Source of the DNA: Bacillota bacterium
Lineage (GTDB): Bacteria > Bacillota > Clostridia > Christensenellales > CAG-138
Length of the DNA: 20,026 nucleotides
Assembly: GCA_023451115.1 (NCBI GenBank)
Contig: JAEXFV010000088.1
Coordinates: 1-20,026 of the forward strand
Direction: 5' to 3'
Shown here: positions 14,901 through 20,026 of the stretch, piece after piece
Position numbering within the stretch: position 1 is the first letter of the stretch
Layout of the letters: each line of letters opens with the position of its first letter
Translations under genes and position numbers: made by a program
Notes under the pieces: generated by a model
The model's database searches: none
What the model was told of the DNA's origin: nothing
The model's input: the letters and a program-made list of their open reading frames with translations, nothing else

Positions 14901-15474
14901 GCTCGCCATGGATGAGGACGTGAATGTGCTGGTTATGGATACCGAGGTGTATTCCAACACCGGTGGCCAGGCTTCCAAGGCAACGCCTACCGGCCCTGTG
15001 GCGAAGTTCGCTGCTGCTGGTAAGCGCACCAAGAAGAAGGATCTGGGTATGATGGCCATGTCTTATGGCTATGTATACGTAGCGAAGGTCTGCATGGGCG
15101 CAAACCCGGCACAATTGCTCAAGGCTGTCAATGAGGCTGAGGCTTACAAGGGCCCCTCCCTGATCATTGCGTATGCTCCCTGCATCAACCACGGTATTAA
15201 CATGGGCAAATCCCAGGCTGAGGCTAAGAAAGCGGTTGAGGCCGGTTACTGGCCGCTGTACCGCTACAATCCGGATCTGGCAGAGCAGGGTAAGAACCCC
15301 TTCATCCTGGACAGCAAGGATCCCAAGAGCTCCTATAAAGAGTTCATTATGGGCGAAGTCCGGTATGCTTCCCTGAAGAAGCAGTTCCCGGAGGTTGCCG
15401 AGGAGCTGTTCGATCGGGCGGAGAAGGAAGCTGCGGATAAGATCGAATACTATAAGAAGCTCAACGACATGTAA
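11950..15474 (+). CDS. nifJ: Pyruvate:ferredoxin (flavodoxin) oxidoreductase, single-chain
   Basis: A homodimeric cytoplasmic enzyme that converts pyruvate and CoA to acetyl-CoA and CO2, passing electrons to ferredoxin, the central oxidation step of clostridial fermentation. At 1174 residues it has the normal length. Domain I begins with YPITPSSPMAE. Two ferredoxin clusters are seen: C688-x2-C691-x2-C694-x3-C698 and C744-x2-C747-x2-C750-x3-C754, each followed by Pro. The proximal cluster ligands fit Cys811, Cys814, Cys839 and Cys1048. The thiamine-diphosphate site shows GDGWAYDIG (from about 969) and EVYSNTGGQ. The start at ATG 11950 has a perfect AGGAGG six bases upstream; an in-frame ATG at 11896 has none and lies in the leader. 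Codon use is strongly biased (mostly AAG, GCT, CGT) compared with neighbours, as expected of a highly expressed gene. Confidence 0.97.
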   Translation: MPKTMTIDGNTAAAHVAYAFSDVAAIYPITPSSPMAEVADDWAANGRLNLFGQKVRIAEMQSEAGAAGAVHGSLAAGALTTTFTASQGLLLMIPNMYKISGELLPGVFHVSARALAAHSLSIFGDHSDVMGARQTGFAMLSAASVQEVMDLALVAHLSAIKASVPFLHFFDGFRTSHEVQKIEAIDYEDMAKLCDFDAVAKFRARALNPEHPHQAGTAQNPDIYFQGREAANKYYQAVPAIVEEYMAQVSKLTGRSYHLFDYVGAPDAEKVIVIMGSGADVAEEAVNYLNKKGEKLGVLKVRLYRPFAADKFVAALPASVKKIAVLDRTKEPGSLGEPLYQDVINALIETGRQGVSVYGGRYGLGSKEFTPSMVKAIYDNLGAAQPKNHFTVGIVDDVTNTSLEVKDQINAAPEGTIACKFYGLGSDGTVGANKNSIKIIGDHTDMYAQGYFAYDSKKSGGFTVSHLRFGKTPIQSPYLIDQADFVACHNPSYVIRYAVAEGIKDGGIFLLNSPWTLAEMETELPAAMKRAIAQHNIKFYNVDAIKLARQVGMGGRINTIMQSAFFKLANVIPADQAIEYMKAYAKKSYGKKGDEVVKKNWDAIDAGANAIEEIQYPASWANATEGAAMVSTSDDAYYTDFIKPILAQEGDKLPVSKLAADGFVPTGTTKYEKRGVAVDVPQWIPENCIQCNQCSLVCPHATIRPFVAKEAALKDAPAGFVTVDGKGKEAAGLKFRMQIAPMDCTGCGNCADVCPAKEKALKMVPLHTIQEQEEKNWEFALTLPEEKLELNRATVKGSQFLQPLFEFSGACAGCGETPYVKLVTQLFGDRMIVANATGCSSIYGGSAPTCPYTVNAKGFGPAWANSLFEDNAEFGYGMNLATKHRRAKLADLVAQLRDLACTEEGKAVMQNWLDNKDDAEGSKVAAEAVKELVNRPCGKECSPEAAAVKAQIKDMEDLLVKKSIWIFGGDGWAYDIGYGGLDHVLAMDEDVNVLVMDTEVYSNTGGQASKATPTGPVAKFAAAGKRTKKKDLGMMAMSYGYVYVAKVCMGANPAQLLKAVNEAEAYKGPSLIIAYAPCINHGINMGKSQAEAKKAVEAGYWPLYRYNPDLAEQGKNPFILDSKDPKSSYKEFIMGEVRYASLKKQFPEVAEELFDRAEKEAADKIEYYKKLNDM

Positions 15475-15495
15475 TCGCCATAAGGCGTATGGGCA

Positions 15496-15523
15496 AAAGG
15501 GGCTGGCAGTTGCCAGCCTCTTT
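15496..15523 (+). terminator. Candidate intrinsic terminator after nifJ
   Basis: The stem GGGGCTGG (15499-15506) pairs with CCAGCCTC (15513-15520) with one G-U pair and a CAGTTG loop, extended by AAA/TTT at the base. The tail reads TTTGTCTAT, only partly U-rich. It begins 22 bases after the nifJ stop and lies 43 bases before the next gene start, so some read-through is possible. Confidence 0.6.
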
Positions 15524-15566
15524 GTCTATCCTGCTGCAGGAAAGAAATTTTACTGGAGGAGAACGG

Positions 15567-16478
15567 ATGCTCGACATTTGCTTTGGGGATAGTGAAAAGG
15601 GCGCATTGAAGATTGCGCAACGGTATTCTGCCCAAAACATGCTCTGTGGCGCAATGGCTTATATAGGAAAAAAGCCTTCTGTGCCAGAGTTAAAAGAACG
15701 CTTTGCAGGCCAATCGCTGGGGGGAAACCCCATGGATGTAATCGCCGTGCCATTTTGCCTGGATGTGGGGAACATACAAGCCTCCATAACGGGGGATGGG
15801 CGGAAAAAGATGTTGTTCGATTTCCTTCAGGGCCCTTGGCCAGAGCGGGAGCAAGCCAGGCAATGGGAGACATATTGGGAAAGCTGTGAGAATGAGCTGC
15901 AAAGGCTGCTGCAGCAGGCGCAAAAGGGAGAACATTTGCGCATTTGGTATAGCGATGCGCCATATGCCGCCTGTGGGTTGCATTTTATCCTGTGGTATCT
16001 ACGGGATATTACCTGCAAAATCACTACCATAAAGCTTCCCCAATATAGCATGGCGGGGGAGAAGACATTGGTGGAGTATTCCGGCTGGGGGGAAGTGGAA
16101 CCGGGAAGATTTGCAAGCTTTCTTCCCTTGGAACAGGAGCTGCCATCCGCCATGCGCAGAGCAATGACGGATCGCTGGAGCGGCTTGGTGAAGGAAAACG
16201 CGCCGTTACGTGCCCTGGTAAACGGTAAGCTGGTAGGTGTGCCGGCAGATTTTTATGATTCTTTCCTGTTGCGCAGTATGCCCCAAGGGAATTTTAAAAT
16301 TGCGCAGCTCATCGGCAATGCAATAGGGAAATACCAGCTTAGTGTGGGGGATTGGTGGTTGTATTACCGCATACAGGAAATGATTGCCCAGCATGTGCTG
16401 GAGGTTGTACAGCCTGCGGATGGCGATAAAGCGCAGGCCTCTCCATATAGCGCTATCGTGCGTCAATGTGGGAAATAG
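15567..16478 (+). CDS. DUF1835/DUF3658 domain protein
   Basis: A 303-residue soluble protein of unknown function. The N-terminal segment MLDICFGDSEKGALKIA (residues 1-17) is the hallmark start of DUF1835 domains, and the C-terminal part (about 200-280) resembles DUF3658: a Trp followed by LVKENAPLRALVNGKL (207-222), ADFYDSFLL (227-235), and a final VGDWWLYYRI segment (260-269). These two domains usually occur together in Firmicutes proteins, and no catalytic site is evident. No signal peptide or membrane segment is present. The start at ATG 15567 uses GGAGGAG at 15555-15561. A longer in-frame ATG at 15489 overlaps the terminator hairpin and is rejected. It lies behind nifJ but with a hairpin between, so a shared role in pyruvate metabolism should not be assumed. 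Confidence 0.75.
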   Translation: MLDICFGDSEKGALKIAQRYSAQNMLCGAMAYIGKKPSVPELKERFAGQSLGGNPMDVIAVPFCLDVGNIQASITGDGRKKMLFDFLQGPWPEREQARQWETYWESCENELQRLLQQAQKGEHLRIWYSDAPYAACGLHFILWYLRDITCKITTIKLPQYSMAGEKTLVEYSGWGEVEPGRFASFLPLEQELPSAMRRAMTDRWSGLVKENAPLRALVNGKLVGVPADFYDSFLLRSMPQGNFKIAQLIGNAIGKYQLSVGDWWLYYRIQEMIAQHVLEVVQPADGDKAQASPYSAIVRQCGK

Positions 16479-16496
16479 AACAGGTTCCGATCGCCA

Positions 16497-16526
16497 AAGG
16501 AGCCGGGCAAACTTGCCCGGCTCCTT
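16497..16526. terminator. Bidirectional terminator between the DUF1835 gene and the sirtuin gene
   Basis: Arms AAGGAGCCGGGC (16497-16508) and GCCCGGCTCCTT (16515-16526) are perfectly complementary with a six-base loop. It lies 18 bases from each of the two convergent stop codons. Plus-strand tail is CTCCTTTG; minus-strand tail begins TTTGG, so it probably serves both genes. Confidence 0.8.
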
Positions 16527-16543
16527 CTCCTTTGCTGTAAAAA

Positions 16544-17269
16544 TTATGCCACTACAGATCCAAGCACTTCCCCAATGGCCTGATGGATCACCAGGGATGC
16601 GCCCTGGTCCCGGCTGGTTTCCCCTTTGTTGATGAGCACCAGGTGATTTCCCCGAAAATAATCTACCAGCCCCGCAGCGGGATACACCGCTAAAGATGTG
16701 CCGCCTACCATCAGCAAATCTGCCTGGCGGATCTGTTGAATGGCTTGTGACAGAGTGCCGTTATCCAGCCCTTCGCCATACAGCACAACATCCGGTTTGA
16801 TGATGCTGCCGCAGATGCAGCGGGGAATGCCAGGTTGAGCCAGCACTTGATCCAGAGAATAGGATTTGTGGCACCCCATGCAATGATTGCGATATACCGA
16901 GCCATGCAATTCCAACACGTTGCGGCTGCCGGCACGCTGGTGCAGGTTATCAATATTCTGGGTGATTACGGCAGTGAGCTTTCCCGCCGCTTCCAGCCGA
17001 GCCAGGGCAAAATGCGCGGCATTGGGTTTTGCATCCGGGTAGAGCATCATACTCTTATAGTAATCGTAAAATACATCTGTATGGGTCATGAAAAAATCAT
17101 GAGAAAGCAACGTTTCCGGCGGATAGCCGTAGGACTGAATGGCTGCAAAGATCCCCTTTTCGCCGCGGAAATCCGGGATTCCGCTTTCGGTGCTTACGCC
17201 AGCGCCCCCTAAAAAAGCGATACGACGGCTTTTGTTAATGAGAGCTTGTAATTGTTCTAACTGCGTCAT
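16544..17269 (-). CDS. NAD-dependent protein deacylase (sirtuin, Sir2 family)
   Basis: A 241-residue cytoplasmic sirtuin that removes acyl groups from lysines using NAD+, releasing nicotinamide and O-acyl-ADP-ribose. Motifs include GAGVSTESGIPDFRG (22-36) for NAD binding, TQNIDNLHQRAG (103-114), the catalytic His122 in LHGS, a zinc site from Cys130, Cys133, Cys151 and Cys153, and the VGGTSLAVYPAAGL segment (188-201) of the Rossmann fold. The length and motifs match small bacterial class U-type sirtuins. The ATG at 17267-17269 has AAGGAGT six bases upstream on the minus strand. It is monocistronic or downstream of dinB, with 211 bases between them containing a large palindrome. Its targets in the cell cannot be inferred, though acetyl-CoA enzymes are typical in bacteria. 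Confidence 0.95.
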   Translation of the reverse strand: MTQLEQLQALINKSRRIAFLGGAGVSTESGIPDFRGEKGIFAAIQSYGYPPETLLSHDFFMTHTDVFYDYYKSMMLYPDAKPNAAHFALARLEAAGKLTAVITQNIDNLHQRAGSRNVLELHGSVYRNHCMGCHKSYSLDQVLAQPGIPRCICGSIIKPDVVLYGEGLDNGTLSQAIQQIRQADLLMVGGTSLAVYPAAGLVDYFRGNHLVLINKGETSRDQGASLVIHQAIGEVLGSVVA

Positions 17270-17388
17270 ATAGCCACTCCTTTCCCAATGCCATAACCAT
17301 AACCCTTGCTGCAGCGCCCCACGTGCTCTCTATTGGCGGTGGGATGGCCGGCATGAATTCATTTATTCTATTCAACGGGCTTCCACGG

Positions 17389-17439
17389 TTTATATTACAA
17401 TAAAGCCAGGGAAGGTCGCTGCCTTTATTGTAATATAAA
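17389..17439. repeat. Perfect 17-bp AT-rich inverted repeat between sir2 and dinB
   Basis: TTTATATTACAATAAAG (17389-17405) is exactly repeated in reverse complement at 17423-17439. The inner 17 bases add a C-C mismatch and CAG/CTG pairs, leaving a small loop. It lies 42-92 bases beyond the dinB stop on the minus strand and 120-170 bases upstream of the sir2 start. There is no U-tract after it, so a normal terminator is uncertain. The arms themselves resemble half-palindromes (TTAT-N6-ATAA). It may be an operator, a dinB transcript end or a small mobile-element remnant. Confidence 0.7.
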
Positions 17440-17480
17440 TTCTGGTTGGCAACAATAGCTGCTGGGAGGATAATGGGCGT

Positions 17481-18734
17481 TCAACAGCCTGCAAAGCTGG
17501 GGAGGATATGCGGTTCCTGAAGACGTTCCAGCTTTAGGTCGTCTTTTTTGAGGAATATTGCCCGCTGGATGACATTGTTGCCGTATCGCAGGCGCAAGGC
17601 GTCAACGGCCTGCTCCGCCTGCAATTTTTTGCTGCGGGCGCTTTGGTCGCAAAAAAAGTCCAGCTGCAAAGGCTGACAGGCAGGGATAAGCTGGGTGGCC
17701 CTAACAGACAGGGCACGGACGGGATATTCCCAAGTATAACGCCGCGCCATCAAACCATAGGCGGCCCGGGCGAGCTCTATGGCGCTTTGGGTAGGGTAAT
17801 CCAAAGGCATTTGGATATCCCGGGTAAGCAGGCGGGTATCTTTTACTCCAAGCTGAAGGGAGGTGGCGCATGTCTCCGCTTCCCGCAGGCGATATGCTAC
17901 ACTTTCACAAAGCCCTAAGAAAACCGGCCATGTTTCCCGCTGGTTTAGCAGATCCCTGGGGCAGGTAATGCCATGGCCCATGCCTTTGGCAGGCGGGCTG
18001 TAGCCAAAAGGGGTGACCAGGCTGCTGCTTTGGCCGTTGGCTTCTTGCCAGAGGGCACAGCCGTGAACGCCCAACAGGCCCTGCAAAAAAGTGGGGTCAG
18101 CCTGGGCGAGCTGGCCGATGGTGTGAATACAAAACCGGTTTAGCTTATTTTGGGTAGAGCGCCCAACACCCAGCAGGCATTCTACCGGCAAGGGCCATAT
18201 GATCTGGCGGTAGCTCTCCTTACCAATGCAGCTGATAGCATTGGGCTTCTTCAAATCAGAGCCTAACTTGGCAAACGCTTTATTAAAAGAAACGCCTATG
18301 GAAACGGTAAGACCCAGCTCCTGCCGTACAGTTTTCAGAATATGCTGGGCAACGCTTTGTCCGTTCCCGCCAAAAAGATGGGCGCTGTGCGTCACGTCCA
18401 GCCAACATTCATCAATGCCGAAGGATTCAATTAAGTCCGTATAGCGGTAATAAATTTGCTGTACTTTACGGGAATATTCTATGTAATGACGAAAATGTGG
18501 TGGTATGGTAATCAATTCAGGGCAAAGGCGCCGCGCCTGCCATAGGGTCATGCCGGTTTGTATACCAAATTGCTTGGCCTGCTGGCTTTTCGCTAATACG
18601 ATGCCGTGGCGCTGCGCTTCATCCCCACACACCGCTACGGCTTTTCCCTCAAGCTCCGGATGCAGAAGACATTCTACAGAGGCATAATAATTATTTAAGT
18701 CACTATGCAAAATAATGCGTTCCAATCCCATCAT
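17481..18734 (-). CDS. dinB: Y-family (DinB-type) DNA polymerase IV
   Basis: A 417-residue error-prone translesion polymerase. It shows the palm motif ILHSDLNNYYASVE with Asp12 and the likely steric-gate Tyr17, and the second acidic motif ESFGIDECWLDVT with Asp108 and Glu109. An IGVSFNKAFAKLGSDLKKPN segment of the fingers/thumb follows, then LLGVGRSTQNKL of the helix-hairpin-helix thumb region. The little-finger region follows, ending before residue 360. No beta-clamp motif was confidently read in the C-terminal tail. The first two codons are both ATG (18734 and 18731) with GAGAGG just upstream, so the second is the better-spaced start. An SOS box is found in the promoter. No imuB/dnaE2 partner is next to it. 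Confidence 0.94.
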   Translation of the reverse strand: MMGLERIILHSDLNNYYASVECLLHPELEGKAVAVCGDEAQRHGIVLAKSQQAKQFGIQTGMTLWQARRLCPELITIPPHFRHYIEYSRKVQQIYYRYTDLIESFGIDECWLDVTHSAHLFGGNGQSVAQHILKTVRQELGLTVSIGVSFNKAFAKLGSDLKKPNAISCIGKESYRQIIWPLPVECLLGVGRSTQNKLNRFCIHTIGQLAQADPTFLQGLLGVHGCALWQEANGQSSSLVTPFGYSPPAKGMGHGITCPRDLLNQRETWPVFLGLCESVAYRLREAETCATSLQLGVKDTRLLTRDIQMPLDYPTQSAIELARAAYGLMARRYTWEYPVRALSVRATQLIPACQPLQLDFFCDQSARSKKLQAEQAVDALRLRYGNNVIQRAIFLKKDDLKLERLQEPHILPSFAGC

Positions 18735-18743
18735 CCTCTCGTG

Positions 18744-18757
18744 CGAACAAAAGTTTG
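18744..18757. promoter_or_regulatory. LexA (SOS) box upstream of dinB
   Basis: CGAACAAAAGTTTG matches the Gram-positive SOS pattern CGAAC-N4-GTTYG. It lies 10-23 bases upstream of the dinB ATG, at the expected transcription start region below the -10 box. LexA binding here would block dinB transcription until DNA damage. Confidence 0.8.
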
Positions 18758-18766
18758 TTTATTTAT

Positions 18767-18796
18767 ATTATACAAAATAAAGGCCGTATTATTCAA
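18767..18796 (-). promoter_or_regulatory. Sigma-A type promoter of dinB
   Basis: On the minus strand, -35 TTGAAT (18796-18791), an 18-base spacer, and -10 TATAAT (18772-18767). The SOS box begins nine bases downstream of the -10, so LexA would cover the start site. Confidence 0.7.
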
Positions 18797-18853
18797 TATA
18801 TAAGAACAAATGTTTTCAATTTACCGAAAGAATGAATTTTTTTATATTTGCTA

Positions 18854-18882
18854 TTGACGATTGGGACAGAACATGGTATTCT
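18854..18882 (+). promoter_or_regulatory. Strong promoter of the tRNA-Met pair
   Basis: The -35 TTGACG (18854-18859), a 17-base spacer, and the -10 TATTCT (18877-18882), with TGG just before the -10 giving an extended -10. Start of transcription is near 18889, leaving a leader of about 23 bases with a 7-bp hairpin (TTGCCGT 18888-18894, ACGGCAA 18902-18908) just before the first tRNA. Confidence 0.78.
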
Positions 18883-18911
18883 AATACTTGCCGTTCTAGT
18901 GACGGCAACAT

Positions 18912-18989
18912 CGCGGGGTGGAGCAGTCTGGTAGCTCATCGGGCTCATAACCCGAAGGTCGTGTGGTTCAAATCCCGCCCCCGCAACCA
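18912..18989 (+). tRNA. Initiator tRNA-fMet (anticodon CAU)
   Basis: A tRNA reading CGCGGGG at the 5' end and CCCCGCA plus encoded ACCA at the 3' end. It has the two hallmarks of the initiator: a C1-A72 mismatch at the end of the acceptor stem, and three G-C pairs (GGG/CCC) in the anticodon stem around the loop CTCATAA. It is 78 bases long including CCA, against the usual 77. The extra base is in the T-arm: GTGTGG before TTCAAAT must pair with CCCGC, which works only if U at 18964 is bulged. Confidence 0.93.
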
Positions 18990-18992
18990 AAT

Positions 18993-19021
18993 GGTGAGGT
19001 CGTTGAAGTTATGACCTCACC
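18993..19021 (+). other. Hairpin between the two tRNA genes
   Basis: A perfect 9-bp inverted repeat GGTGAGGTC / GACCTCACC with an 11-base loop fills the space between the two tRNAs. It ends six bases before the second tRNA. The tail is only TTATAT, so it may be a processing hairpin or a weak terminator. Confidence 0.6.
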
Positions 19022-19027
19022 TTATAT

Positions 19028-19104
19028 GGCGGCGTAACTCAGCTGGCTAGAGTAGTCGGTTCATACCCGGCCTGTCATCCGTTCGAGTCGGATCGCCGCT
19101 ACCA
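19028..19104 (+). tRNA. Elongator tRNA-Met (anticodon CAU)
   Basis: A 77-base tRNA with encoded CCA. The acceptor stem GGCGGCG pairs with CGCCGCT (G1-U72 wobble), D-stem ACTC/GAGT, anticodon stem GTCGG/CCGGC with loop TTCATAC, and a perfect T-stem ATCCG/CGGAT. The body matches elongator tRNA-Met from Firmicutes. A tRNA-Ile with a modified CAU cannot be fully excluded from sequence alone, though the acceptor stem favours Met. Confidence 0.92.
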
Positions 19105-19110
19105 TGGACA

Positions 19111-19144
19111 AGTCCCGTAATCTATATGATTACGGGACTTTTTT
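19111..19144 (+). terminator. Intrinsic terminator of the tRNA unit
   Basis: A perfect 12-bp stem AGTCCCGTAATC / GATTACGGGACT (19111-19122 and 19128-19139) with a five-base loop and a run of Ts (19139-19144). It starts six bases after the second tRNA. Confidence 0.93.
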
Positions 19145-19215
19145 ATGAGGTGAGGCATGTACGGGAAGGGGAAGCAGAGAAAGCTTTGTATGACCCAGCA
19201 GCTTTTGAACAATGA
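19126..19215 (+). other. Possible remnant of a gene 3' end or spurious 29-codon ORF
   Basis: From ATG 19126, inside the terminator stem, an open frame runs to TGA at 19213-19215. It encodes 29 residues, ending in GEAEKALYDPAAFEQ. The tail reads like a true protein C-terminus (charged, amphipathic), but the start has no ribosome binding site and the first codons are terminator DNA. It may be the broken end of a gene once located downstream of the tRNAs. I recognise no family. Confidence 0.2.
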
Positions 19216-19290
19216 TGCATAAAACCCTTATTACAATATGATTACGACAGTAAAAGCAAGTTTGTTTTGTAGACCAGCCAGGGTTTACAT

Positions 19291-20026
19291 CTAAGCGGTA
19301 ATTAGGCGCTTATCATCAGAATACTTGTAAATAATACCGCTACGCATTACCATGGAAATCGCACCTACATCCTCAAAAACTCTAATATTATTCAGTGGAT
19401 TTCGGTCAACGAGAATAAGGTCCGCAAGTTTTCCCGCTTCAACGGTACCGATATCGTTTAATAATCCCAACATCTCAGCGATATTGCGAGTTGCGCATAC
19501 AATGGCTTCCATGGGTGAAAAGCCTGTAAGTGCATATTGCGCAAACTCTCGAGCATTGCAGCCATGCTTTTGTGCATTGAAACCTGAATCGGAACCAAAC
19601 GCGATCTTAACACCACGCTCGTGAGCTCTACGCAAGCTTTCGCAGTTGAGATGGTAGAATTCTTCCGCTTTTTTGCTATAGGATTCGGGAAGGCCATAAT
19701 CTTTTCCAAGGAATGCCGAGGCAGCTAATACACATATTGTAGGCACGAGCCAGGTACCGCGCTTGAGCATTTCATCAATGATTTCATCATTAAGTTGAGT
19801 GCCGTGCTCAACAGAATCTATACCAGCTTTTACGGCTGCAAGGGTTCCCTGAATGTATTGACAATGTGCAAAGACTTTTTTGCTCTTGCGGTGAGCTTCA
19901 CTTACGATTACATTCATTTCCTCGTCGCTAAATTCCTGCACATTATGGGTATCGCTAATGCCACCGGTGGCAAAAAACTTAATCCAGTCTGCACCCGTCT
20001 GAATCTGATGGCGCACGGCCTTAAGT
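19291..20026 (-). CDS. Imidazolonepropionase-like amidohydrolase, C-terminal part (cut by window edge)
   Basis: The last 244 codons of a metal-dependent amidohydrolase of the imidazolonepropionase/Xaa-Pro dipeptidase-like group. The 5' end is beyond base 20026; a GTG at 20016 is internal because the frame stays open to the window edge. Visible motifs include the IKFFATGGISDTHN segment, whose Lys is the usual bridging (often carboxylated) residue, then AHCQYIQG, DSVEHGT, and FGSDSGFNAQKHG, whose Asp is the usual catalytic residue. The C-terminus shows GTVEAGKLADLILVDRNPL, the usual return to the small beta domain. Likely substrates are peptides or cyclic amides, but this cannot be read from sequence. 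Codon use and base composition are clearly more AT-rich than in the genes before 18.7 kb. Confidence 0.87.
   Translation of the reverse strand, partial: LKAVRHQIQTGADWIKFFATGGISDTHNVQEFSDEEMNVIVSEAHRKSKKVFAHCQYIQGTLAAVKAGIDSVEHGTQLNDEIIDEMLKRGTWLVPTICVLAASAFLGKDYGLPESYSKKAEEFYHLNCESLRRAHERGVKIAFGSDSGFNAQKHGCNAREFAQYALTGFSPMEAIVCATRNIAEMLGLLNDIGTVEAGKLADLILVDRNPLNNIRVFEDVGAISMVMRSGIIYKYSDDKRLITA

Noticed and set aside
11617..15192. A 1191-codon open frame antisense to nifJ and queT
   Set aside because: It results from the strong codon bias of nifJ, which leaves no stops in this antisense frame. The translation shows no recognisable family, and nifJ on the other strand is certain.
15489..15566. 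Longer start for the DUF1835 protein
   Set aside because: The extra 26 codons read through the nifJ terminator hairpin. The ATG at 15567 has a strong ribosome binding site and begins exactly at the conserved domain.
1..20026. CRISPR arrays, insertion sequences, toxin-antitoxin or phage genes
   Set aside because: No regularly spaced repeats, transposase, integrase or such gene pairs were found on either strand.

Overview
The window looks like a piece of an anaerobic Firmicutes (class Clostridia) chromosome. The evidence is GGAGG-type ribosome binding sites, sigma-A promoters, a one-subunit pyruvate:ferredoxin oxidoreductase, a clostridial-type long PurL, a QueT transporter, a class B sortase and a Gram-positive SOS box. 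G+C is moderate to high by eye for most of the window and visibly lower after about 19.1 kb. I cannot name the genus.

Layout. Positions 1-3957 (+): the 3' end of purD, then purL, the end of a purine biosynthesis operon closed by a strong hairpin. 4094-5164 (-): an M20 amidohydrolase. 5412-6611 (+): a winged-helix/BTAD transcription regulator with its own promoter and a palindrome around the -35 box. 6745-8535 (+): an extended HflX GTPase whose N-terminal domain carries a JAMM metalloprotease-like motif. 8629-9810 (+): a sortase with a lipoprotein signal, followed by an ArsR-type regulator and a terminator. 9898-11786 (+): an 8-oxoguanine-deaminase-like amidohydrolase and a QueT transporter, probably co-transcribed. 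11950-15474 (+): pyruvate:ferredoxin oxidoreductase behind a consensus promoter. 15567-16469 (+): a DUF1835/DUF3658 protein. 16544-17269 (-): a sirtuin. 17481-18734 (-): a Y-family DNA polymerase with an SOS box. 18912-19104 (+): initiator and elongator tRNA-Met with a strong promoter and terminator. 19291-20026 (-): the 3' part of an imidazolonepropionase-like amidohydrolase in lower-G+C DNA.

How the genes work together: most of the window is housekeeping (purine synthesis, pyruvate oxidation, ribosome rescue, SOS mutagenesis, translation initiation tRNA). Only purD-purL, sortase-arsR and deaminase-queT look like functional units. No CRISPR array, insertion sequence or phage module was seen. 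The best points for a second look are the JAMM-like domain on HflX, the BTAD regulator with a degenerate cyclase-like C-terminus and a palindrome at its promoter, the lipoprotein sortase, the deaminase-queT pair, the extra base in the T-stem of the initiator tRNA, and unexplained palindromes at 6636-6683 and 17389-17439. No stretch longer than 300 bases lacks a gene.
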